From contig NZ_JNXE01000024.1 in NCBI RefSeq assembly GCF_000716605.1, positions 1 through 64,000 on the forward strand: a stretch of DNA of 64,000 nt, written 5' to 3'. The translations under genes and the position numbers were made by a program. Below the pieces are notes generated by a model. The model was not told the origin of the DNA, ran no database searches, and saw nothing but the letters and a program-made list of their open reading frames with translations. Positions 1 to 7,664 of the stretch are shown piece by piece (position 1 is the first letter of the stretch; each line of letters begins with the position of its first letter). Source of the stretch: Streptomyces sp. NRRL F-525 (GTDB lineage Bacteria > Actinomycetota > Actinomycetes > Streptomycetales > Streptomycetaceae).

Positions 1-41
1 CACCCGCCCCACCCGTTAGGCCCACCCACCCGCACAACACA

Positions 42-2594
42 TCACAACCGCGGATCCACCGGCTCAGACTCCAACGCCAGCACCCCGAACACCGCCTCGT
101 GCACCCGCCACAACGGCTCCCCCTCGGCCAGCCGGTCAAGCGCCTCAAGACCCAGCGCGTACTCCCGAATCGCAAGGGACCGCTTGTGGTTGAGGAACCG
201 CCCCCGCAGCCGGGCGAGGTTGTCGGCCCGCGTGTACTCCGGACCGTAGATGATCCGCAGGTACTCCCGCCCCCGGCACTTGATACCGGGCTGGACAAGT
301 CGACCCGCCTCGCTGCGCACAACCGCCCCGACCGGCTTGACGACCATGCCCTCGCCACCCCGCCCCGTCATCTCCAGCCACCAGTCGACCCCGGCCTGTA
401 CCGACTCGGGGTCACCGGTGTCGACGTACAGCCGACGGGTGGTCTGCAGCAGGCCGGTGCTGTCGTGCTCCACCAGCCGGTCCAGCAGGGCGAGTTGGTC
501 GTCGTGCGGCAGTCCGGCGAGGCTGCGCCCCTGGACCGCGAGGATCTGGAACGGGGCGAGCCGGACACCGTCGAGGCCGGACGTGGTCCAGCAGTAGCGC
601 CGGTACGCGTCGGTGAACGCCGAGGCGTCCGCGGCGCGTTCACGCTGCCGGGAGAGCAGCGCGTCCACGTCGACACCCCGCCCCGCGGCACCCTCCAGCG
701 CGGCCAGCGCACCCGGGAACACCGCCCGCGCCGCCGCACCGACCGCCGCGTACTGACCGCGCAGCAGCCCGGACGCCTTCAGCGACCACGGCATCAACTC
801 CGCGTCCAGCAGCACCCAGTCGGTGTCCAGTTCCGCCCACAGGCCGGACTCGTCGAGCGCCGTCCGCAGTCGGCCCAGGATCTCCTCGGTCACCGCCCCG
901 TCGTCGAAGAACGGTCGGCCGGTCCGCGTGTACAGGGACCCCGTCGGCCCGTTCACGCCGTCCACACCGAACCGCTTCGCCGCCGCCTCCGCGTCCCGGC
1001 ACACCAGCGCCACCGCCCGCGAACCCATGTGCTTCTCCTCGCACACGACCCGCGCGACCCCGTCGTCGGCGTACTGCGCGAACGCCTCCGCCGGGTGCTC
1101 CAGATAGCCGTCCACGTGCGAGGTCGCCGTGGGAGCCATCGTCGGCGGCAGATACGGCAGCAGGCGCGGGTCGACCGCGAAGCGGCTCATGACCTCCAGG
1201 GCCGCCGCCGCGTTCTCCTCGCGGACCGACACCCGGCCGGCGTGCCGGGTCTCCACCACGCGGCGGCCGTGCACGTCCGCCAGGTCGAGCGGGCGGCCGT
1301 CGTGGCCGCCGGGTGCCTCGGTCAGCAGCGGGCGGGTCGGCTCGTACCAGACCTGCTCGGCCGGTACGTCGACCAACTCCCGTTCCGGCCACCGCAGGGC
1401 GGTGAGCTTGCCGCCGAAGACGGCACCCGTGTCCAGGCAGATCGTGTTGTTCAGCCAACTGGCGTCCGGAACCGGGGTGTGACCGTAGACGACCGCCGCT
1501 CGACCCCGATAGTCCTCGGCCCACGGGTAGCGCACCGGCAGGCCGAACTCGTCGGTCTCGCCGGTGGTGTCGCCGTAGAGCGCGTGCGAGCGGACCCGGC
1601 CCGACGTGCGGCCGTGGTACTTCTCGGGCAGGCCCGCGTGGCAGACCACGAGCCTGCCGCCGTCGAGGACGTAGTGGCTGACGAGTCCGTCGATGAACTG
1701 CCGTACCTGGGCGTGGAATTCCTCGCTCTCCCCCTCCATCTGCTCGATCGTCTCGGCCAGGCCGTGGGTGTGCTGGACCTTGCGGCCCTTGAGGTAACGG
1801 CCGTATTTGTTCTCGTGGTTGCCCGGTACGCACAGCGCGTTGCCCGAGCCGACCATGGACATCACGCGGCGCAGCACGCCGGGCGAGTCCGGGCCGCGGT
1901 CGACGAGGTCGCCGACGAAGACGGCCGTACGGCCCGCCGGGTGGACGCCGTCGTCGTAGCCCAACTTGCCGAGCAGGGTCTCCAGTTCGGCGGCGCAGCC
2001 GTGGATGTCGCCGATGATGTCGAAGGGGCCGGTGAGGTGGGTCAGGTCGTTGTAGCGCTTCTCGGTGACGACCGTGGCGTGGTCGATCTCCTCGACGCCC
2101 CGCAGCACGTGCACCTTGCGGAAGCCCTCGCGCTCCAAACCCCGCAGGGAGCGCCGGAGTTCGCGGGTGTGCCGGGTGATGACGCGGCGGGGCATGTCGG
2201 CGCGGTCGACGCGGGAGGCGTTGCGCTCGGCGCACACCTCCTCCGGTACGTCGAGCACGATGGCGATGGGCAGCACGTCGAACTGCTTGGCCAGGTCGAT
2301 CAGTTGGCGTCGGCTGTCCTGCTGGACGCTGGTCGCGTCGACGACGGTGCGGCGGCCCGCGGCGAGGCGCTTGCCCGCGATGTAGTGCAGGACGTCGAAG
2401 GCGTCCCGGCTGGCGCTCTGGTCGTTCTCGTCGTCCGCGACCAGGCCCCGGCAGAAGTCGGAGGAGATGATCTCGGTCGGCTTGAAGTGCCGGTGCGCGA
2501 AGGTGGACTTGCCGGAGCCGGAGGCACCGATCAGCACCACTAGGGAGAGGTCGGTGACGGGCAGGACGCGCCCCTTGGTCTGATTCTCGGTCAT
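42..2594 (-). CDS. pnkp: Polynucleotide kinase-phosphatase-ligase Pnkp (RNA repair)
   Basis: This 850-residue three-domain RNA end-healing and sealing enzyme matches bacterial Pnkp in length and order. An N-terminal 5'-kinase has the P-loop GASGSGKST at residues 23-31. A central metallophosphatase has GDIHG at 195-199, GDLVDRGPDS, and GNHEN at 258-262. A C-terminal ligase/adenylyltransferase has motif I EEKHMGSR with the nucleotidyl lysine near 521, and EGMVVKP further on. From the family, Pnkp repairs broken RNA such as nuclease-cut tRNA, and needs Hen1 to activate ligation. The ATG at 2594 overlaps the hen1 stop by four bases (ATGA), so the pair is translationally coupled. The open frame runs on upstream to 3341, but that part is hen1 antiframe. 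Confidence 0.95.
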   Translation of the reverse strand: MTENQTKGRVLPVTDLSLVVLIGASGSGKSTFAHRHFKPTEIISSDFCRGLVADDENDQSASRDAFDVLHYIAGKRLAAGRRTVVDATSVQQDSRRQLIDLAKQFDVLPIAIVLDVPEEVCAERNASRVDRADMPRRVITRHTRELRRSLRGLEREGFRKVHVLRGVEEIDHATVVTEKRYNDLTHLTGPFDIIGDIHGCAAELETLLGKLGYDDGVHPAGRTAVFVGDLVDRGPDSPGVLRRVMSMVGSGNALCVPGNHENKYGRYLKGRKVQHTHGLAETIEQMEGESEEFHAQVRQFIDGLVSHYVLDGGRLVVCHAGLPEKYHGRTSGRVRSHALYGDTTGETDEFGLPVRYPWAEDYRGRAAVVYGHTPVPDASWLNNTICLDTGAVFGGKLTALRWPERELVDVPAEQVWYEPTRPLLTEAPGGHDGRPLDLADVHGRRVVETRHAGRVSVREENAAAALEVMSRFAVDPRLLPYLPPTMAPTATSHVDGYLEHPAEAFAQYADDGVARVVCEEKHMGSRAVALVCRDAEAAAKRFGVDGVNGPTGSLYTRTGRPFFDDGAVTEEILGRLRTALDESGLWAELDTDWVLLDAELMPWSLKASGLLRGQYAAVGAAARAVFPGALAALEGAAGRGVDVDALLSRQRERAADASAFTDAYRRYCWTTSGLDGVRLAPFQILAVQGRSLAGLPHDDQLALLDRLVEHDSTGLLQTTRRLYVDTGDPESVQAGVDWWLEMTGRGGEGMVVKPVGAVVRSEAGRLVQPGIKCRGREYLRIIYGPEYTRADNLARLRGRFLNHKRSLAIREYALGLEALDRLAEGEPLWRVHEAVFGVLALESEPVDPRL

Positions 2595-4054
2595 GCGGCC
2601 TTCTCCTCCTTCACAGTCGTCATACGGAACACGGCCATCTGCGTGGGCGGCCCCACCTCGGGGTCGTCGGGTCCGACCGGTACGAACTCGACGTCGTAAC
2701 CGTGCCGTTGGGCCACCTTCGCCGCCCACTCCCCGAACTCCGCGCGCGTCCACTCGAAGCGGTGGTCGCCGTGCCGGACGTGTCCGGCGGGGAGGGTCTC
2801 CCAGCGGACGTTGTACTCGACGTTCGGGGTGGTGACGACGACCGTCCTCGGGCGGGCGGCGCCGAACACCGCGTACTCCAACGCCGGGAGTCGGGGCAGG
2901 TCCAGGTGCTCGATGACCTCGCTGAGCACGGCGGCGTCGTAGCCCTTGAGGCGGTTGTCGGTGTAGGCGAGCGAGCTCTGGAAGAGCTGGACGCGCGAGG
3001 CCTGCCGCTCCCCCATGCGGTCGAGCTTGAGGCGGCGGCCGGCGATGGTGAGCGCGCGCATCGACACGTCGGTGCCGACGATCTCCGTGAACCGGGTGTC
3101 CTTGAGCAGCGTCTGCACCAACTGCCCCTGTCCGCACCCGAGATCGAGCACGCGGCCGGCACCGGACGCCTTGAGCGCGGCGACGATCGCGTCCCGGCGC
3201 TGCACGGCGAGCGGCGTCGGCTTCTCCTCGGCCTCCGTCTCCGGCTCGACGGCGTTGTCGATCTCCTCGACCTCGCTGTCGTCGGCCTCGGCGAGCCGCA
3301 CCAGCTCCAGCCGCTCCATCGCCTCCCGGGTCAGGGACCAACGGCGGGACAGATAACGGCTGGTGATGAGCTTCTGCTCCGGGTGCGCGGGCAGCCAGCC
3401 CTCACCGGCGCGCAGCAGCTTGTCGACCTCGTCGGACGCGACCCAGTAGTGCTTGGCGTCGTCGAGCACGGGCAGCAGGACGTACAGGTGCCGCAGCGCC
3501 TCGGCGAGGGTCAGCGTCTCCGCTTCGAGTACGAGGCTGACGTACCGCGAGTCGCCCCACTCGGGGAACTCGGCGTCCAGCGCGACCGGTTCGACGGTGA
3601 CCGTCCAGCCGAGCGGCGCGAAGAGGGTGCGTACGAGGTCGGGACCGCCGCGTGCGGGCAGCGCGGGCACCTCGATGCGCAGCGGCAGCGGCTGCTCCGC
3701 GCGCTCGGGGCGGGCGTTGCACACGCCCCGCATGGCGCTGGAGAAGACCGCGCTCAGGGCCACGGCGAGCAGCGAAGAGGCCGCGTACGGACGGTCGTTG
3801 ACGTACTGCGCGAGCGCCGCGTCGGGCGCGCCACCGCGCCCCTTGCCCTTGCCGCGCCGGACCAGCGCCACCGCGTCGACCTCCAGCAACAGCGCCGCCG
3901 TGCACCGCCCGGGATCCGCCTCGGGGTAGAGGACGTACGCCTTGCCGTAGGACGTCGAGAACGCCTGCGCCTTGTCGGGATGCTTGTGCAGCAGGAAACC
4001 GAGGTCGGTGGCGGGGCGTTCGGGGGTGCCGGTGGTACTGATCGTCAGGAACAC
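2591..4054 (-). CDS. hen1: 3'-terminal RNA ribose 2'-O-methyltransferase Hen1
   Basis: This 487-residue protein is the methyltransferase partner of Pnkp. The N-terminal half is the bacterial-Hen1-specific domain that contacts and activates Pnkp. The C-terminal half is a SAM methyltransferase with the loop VLDLGCGQGQL, the metal-binding EVIEH motif and the downstream histidine in GDHRFEWTR. The family places a 2'-O-methyl at the repair junction, which blocks renewed cleavage at that site. An acidic linker (VEEIDNAVEPETEAEEK) joins the halves. The start is a GTG at 4054 with a weak GAGG about 12 bases upstream. It is the first gene of the hen1-pnkp operon. Confidence 0.94.
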   Translation of the reverse strand: MFLTISTTGTPERPATDLGFLLHKHPDKAQAFSTSYGKAYVLYPEADPGRCTAALLLEVDAVALVRRGKGKGRGGAPDAALAQYVNDRPYAASSLLAVALSAVFSSAMRGVCNARPERAEQPLPLRIEVPALPARGGPDLVRTLFAPLGWTVTVEPVALDAEFPEWGDSRYVSLVLEAETLTLAEALRHLYVLLPVLDDAKHYWVASDEVDKLLRAGEGWLPAHPEQKLITSRYLSRRWSLTREAMERLELVRLAEADDSEVEEIDNAVEPETEAEEKPTPLAVQRRDAIVAALKASGAGRVLDLGCGQGQLVQTLLKDTRFTEIVGTDVSMRALTIAGRRLKLDRMGERQASRVQLFQSSLAYTDNRLKGYDAAVLSEVIEHLDLPRLPALEYAVFGAARPRTVVVTTPNVEYNVRWETLPAGHVRHGDHRFEWTRAEFGEWAAKVAQRHGYDVEFVPVGPDDPEVGPPTQMAVFRMTTVKEEKAA

Positions 4055-4288
4055 GGTGGGCCTGCCTCGTAACGTCTACTGGGCCTCTGAGCTGGGGAAG
4101 CGCGCCACCGCGGAACTCGGGGCGCCCGCCCAACGTACAGCGAACATCCCCGGCGTACTCAGGCATTTTCCCCGCGCGCTCCCCCAGCGGGCAGCCGTGA
4201 CGATCAGCGTTTCTTGCGGCGCCGGGGCACGGCTGGTAGGACTGTGGCGCGCCGTCACCGTCACATGTTCGATTCTGCGGGGGTTCAT

Positions 4289-7200
4289 GTGGTCGCCACG
4301 GCCTTCACCTCCTCGTCGCGGCGGCCTCCTGACGCTCCGCGCCCAACTCGGCGGCGGATGCCCGCAGTTGCCCGGCGGGCCGCGCAGCACGGGCTGGTGC
4401 TGGCCGCTGTTTCGGTGACCGTGCTGTTGTGCGCGACGGCGTTGGCCGCGCTCGCGGCGCTGGCGGGGAGTTCGGTGCAGGCCGGGGCCGTACGGCGGTT
4501 GGCCGAAGATCTTGGCGCGCAGGTCAACGTCAACGCGGCTTACCGGGCCGGGGGGATGGCCGTCGCCGACCGGGATGTGCGGGCCGCCGCGGAGCGGGTG
4601 TTCGCCGGGGTTCCGCAGCGGACGTACGTGGGACTGCTCGGTACGTCGCCGGTCTCGGTGACGGGGATCGACGGGGCTACAGGGCCGCCGCGTGGTCCTG
4701 GAGGTAGTGGGTTGCACCCGGTCGCGGTACAACACGCGGGCGGATTCGGGGAGTTGGTGGCCGGGCGATGGCCCGCCGATACGGCGGACGCCCCGGCCGG
4801 TGCCTTCACCTCGCTGCCCGCTGTGCCGGTCGCCACCGGGTCCACCGCGCCGGTCGACACGGCGGTGCCCGACGCGCTGGCCAAACGCCTTGGGATCAAG
4901 GCCGGTTCGAGCCTTCGGGTGCAGGACGCCTTCAACCGCCCGATGACACTGCGGGTCACCGGGGTCTACCGGGCGACCGGTGCCGTCGGGTTCTGGCCCG
5001 CGATGGCCGGTGACCTGACGGAGGGCGAGACCGCCGACCAGGATCTGCTGGTGGTCTCGGCGTCGGCGCTCAACGGCAGCGCCGTCCTGAACGGCCATCT
5101 CACGGCCCACTGGAGCGTGCAGCCCGACCTCTCCCACCTCGACGCGGACAGCCTCGCCGGGCTGCACGACCGGCTGCGCGCCTTCTCCGGGAGCCAGAGC
5201 GGGATGTCGGTGTTCGGCGGACGGCAGCCGTCCTTGGACGACCTCACCGTGGCCTCCGGACTGCCGGGCGCCATCGACGACTTGACGGTCCCGACGGTCG
5301 CCGCCCGCTCCTCGCTGTATGTGCCGAGCGTGCTGCTCGCCGTCCTCGCCCTGGCCACCCTGGTACTGGCCGCCCGCCAGCTCACCGAGCGCCGCCGCGA
5401 CGAGCTCGCCCTCCAACAGGCCCGGGGCGCGGGCACGTTGAGGCTGCTGCGCGGTGCGGGGGCCGAGTGGGCGCTCACCGGCGTACCGGCCGCCGTGGCC
5501 GCGCCCTTCCTGGCCGGGCTGCTGCACCCCGGCACCCGGGACGCCGACGCGTGGGCGGCCGTAGGACTGACGCTGCTGGTGCACGCGGCGGCGGTGCTGC
5601 TGCCCGTGCTGCCGTCGGCGCGGGCCCGGCAGACGCGCGGCGCGCGGGCCGCCGCCGCCCAACGGCTGGGCGCCGACCTGGCGTTGCTGGCTGTGGCGAC
5701 GCTGGGGTACCTGGAGCTGCGGCGGCACCACTCGCTGATCGCCGACGTGGGAACCGGCAGCGCGTCCGCGGATCCGGTGCTGGTCCTCGTGCCGACCCTG
5801 GTGGCGGGCGCCGCCGCACTGCTGTTGCTACGGCTGCTGCCGCTGACGTCGCTGCTGCTGGACGCGTTCGGGCGGCGCAGCCGGGGGCTCGTACTCGCCC
5901 TGGCGGGTTGGCAGTTGAGCCGACGGGCCGCGCGCAACGCGGGGCCGGTGGTGCTGATGTGTCTGGCCGTTTCGGTGAGCGCCTTCGCCACCACCGCGCT
6001 GGCCTGTCTGGGCGGACTGGCCTCCGAGCAGGCCGCGTTCAGGGTCGGCGCGGATGTGCGGATCGACCCGTCGGCGGACGACGGTTACCCCTCCGCCGTG
6101 CTGGCCTCCGCCTATCGCGCGCTGCCGGGGGTGACCGGCGTGACGCCGGTGACGCAATCGACGGTGAACCTGCCCGGTGGCGCCACGGAAGACCTGGTCG
6201 GCACGATCGGCGGGCCCGCGCCCCACACCCCGGCGCCGGTCGTCCCGGGCATACGGCTCCCCGGCCGACCGACCTCACTGCTGCTGGACGAGCGGCTGAG
6301 CAGCGACGGCAACCGCGTGGCGCCGAGCCTGGAGTTGACCGTGCAGGACGCGTACGGCCTGGTCAGCGTGGTGTCGGCGCAGCTTCCGGCTGCCGACGGG
6401 GGCAGACATACGGTCGCGGTCCCGCTGGATGTGGCGCTGAGCGGCGGCCACCGACGGGCGTATCCGCTGACGGTGACCGCGATCGGGGTCCTGCCGCAGC
6501 CGAACGTGCGTCCCGCGCGGCTGGACCTGGACCTGATGCGGATCGGCGCGCGCGGCGCCGAGGACACCTGGGTCTCTCAACTCCCCGGCGGCCAGGCCTG
6601 GTCCGACGGCACGGACCACGCCGCCGACTCCACCGAGGGTGCCTGCAAAGGGAAGTTGACCGACAGCTACAACCCCGGCATGCCCGGGGTGTGCGCGATC
6701 ACGCCCGGCGGCCCGGCCGTGCTCCGGACGACCGTGAGCACCGGCATCCGCCCCTCCCCCGCCGTCTCGGACTCCCTCGGCGGCCTGTCCGACAGCGACT
6801 ACGCCACGCGGCCCGGCAGCAAGGTACGCCTCGTGGCGGGCCCGGCGGGCGGTCCGGTACCGCTTCCGGTCACCGCCGACGCCTCGATGCTGAGCGCCAC
6901 CCGCCTGCACCTCGGCAGCACCACGACACTCGACCTGGGCGGCGGCCGGATCACCGCCAAGATCGTGGGCCGCGTCGACCCACCGCCCGGACTGGGCCGC
7001 GGGCAGGGCCACTTGATCGCCGACCAGCGTCAACTCGCCACCGCGCTCACCCTGGCCGGTGCCGACCAGCAGGACCCCGCGTTCTGGTGGCTGAGCAGCA
7101 CCGACAGCGAGCGTACGGCCGCCGCGGCAGAGGCGCAGCCCGCGCTGGGCGGCGTCACCACGACGACACGCACCGCCGCGTCTTTGCAGGCCGACCCGTT

Positions 7201-7636
7201 CCGCGCCGGGCTGCACCGGGTCCTGGAACTGGTCCGCTACCTGGCCCCCGGCTTCGCGGTCATCGCCTTCACCGTCCACGCCGTGGTCTCCACCCGTCGG
7301 CGCCGCAAGGAGTTCGCCCTCCTCCGGGCGATCGGCGTCCGCGCCACCAGCCTGTCCGCGCTCCTGGGCGCCGAGCAGGTGGGGTTGGCGCTGTTCGCGG
7401 TGGTGCCGGGGGCGTTGATGGGGATGGCGCTGGCGTCGGCGGTACTGCCCCTGGTCACGGTGGACGACAGCGGGCAGGCCCCGTATCCGCCGCTGCCGCA
7501 GGTGATTCCCTGGGGGACCGTGACACTGACGGCGGTGGCAACTGCCTTGGCCATCAGCGTGGTTGTGCTGGGGCTGGCGCGGTTGTTGGCCCGGGTGGAT
7601 CTGGTGCGGGTGCTGCGGGCGGGAGAGGACCGTTGA
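4289..7636 (+). CDS. FtsX-like ABC transporter permease (first of two)
   Basis: This is a large membrane protein of about 1115 residues with the FtsX/MacB double layout. An N-terminal helix follows a basic stretch (RRPPDAPRPTRRR), then comes a big extracytoplasmic domain, a helix cluster near residues 330-570, a second extracytoplasmic domain, and C-terminal helices containing the FtsX signature region ERRRKEFALLRAIGV-like (RRRRKEFALLRAIGV). Such permeases work with MacB/LolD-type ATPases in export or in mechanotransmission at the envelope. I chose GTG 4289, preceded by GCGGGGG six bases upstream. ATG 4265 or an earlier start is possible. A second permease follows 28 bases downstream. Confidence 0.85.
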   Translation: MVATAFTSSSRRPPDAPRPTRRRMPAVARRAAQHGLVLAAVSVTVLLCATALAALAALAGSSVQAGAVRRLAEDLGAQVNVNAAYRAGGMAVADRDVRAAAERVFAGVPQRTYVGLLGTSPVSVTGIDGATGPPRGPGGSGLHPVAVQHAGGFGELVAGRWPADTADAPAGAFTSLPAVPVATGSTAPVDTAVPDALAKRLGIKAGSSLRVQDAFNRPMTLRVTGVYRATGAVGFWPAMAGDLTEGETADQDLLVVSASALNGSAVLNGHLTAHWSVQPDLSHLDADSLAGLHDRLRAFSGSQSGMSVFGGRQPSLDDLTVASGLPGAIDDLTVPTVAARSSLYVPSVLLAVLALATLVLAARQLTERRRDELALQQARGAGTLRLLRGAGAEWALTGVPAAVAAPFLAGLLHPGTRDADAWAAVGLTLLVHAAAVLLPVLPSARARQTRGARAAAAQRLGADLALLAVATLGYLELRRHHSLIADVGTGSASADPVLVLVPTLVAGAAALLLLRLLPLTSLLLDAFGRRSRGLVLALAGWQLSRRAARNAGPVVLMCLAVSVSAFATTALACLGGLASEQAAFRVGADVRIDPSADDGYPSAVLASAYRALPGVTGVTPVTQSTVNLPGGATEDLVGTIGGPAPHTPAPVVPGIRLPGRPTSLLLDERLSSDGNRVAPSLELTVQDAYGLVSVVSAQLPAADGGRHTVAVPLDVALSGGHRRAYPLTVTAIGVLPQPNVRPARLDLDLMRIGARGAEDTWVSQLPGGQAWSDGTDHAADSTEGACKGKLTDSYNPGMPGVCAITPGGPAVLRTTVSTGIRPSPAVSDSLGGLSDSDYATRPGSKVRLVAGPAGGPVPLPVTADASMLSATRLHLGSTTTLDLGGGRITAKIVGRVDPPPGLGRGQGHLIADQRQLATALTLAGADQQDPAFWWLSSTDSERTAAAAEAQPALGGVTTTTRTAASLQADPFRAGLHRVLELVRYLAPGFAVIAFTVHAVVSTRRRRKEFALLRAIGVRATSLSALLGAEQVGLALFAVVPGALMGMALASAVLPLVTVDDSGQAPYPPLPQVIPWGTVTLTAVATALAISVVVLGLARLLARVDLVRVLRAGEDR

Positions 7637-7664
7637 GTCGGGGACCGATCGGAGGGGGCGGACA

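Noticed and set aside
99..2543. 814-codon open frame on the plus strand across pnkp
   Set aside because: It is an antisense shadow of a high-GC gene. Its composition is Arg/Val/Pro-rich without domains, while the minus strand encodes a clear Pnkp.
2595..3341. Pnkp with an extra 249-residue N-terminal domain
   Set aside because: The extension overlaps hen1 in another frame and is Arg/Gly-rich shadow sequence. Known Pnkp proteins begin at the kinase domain.
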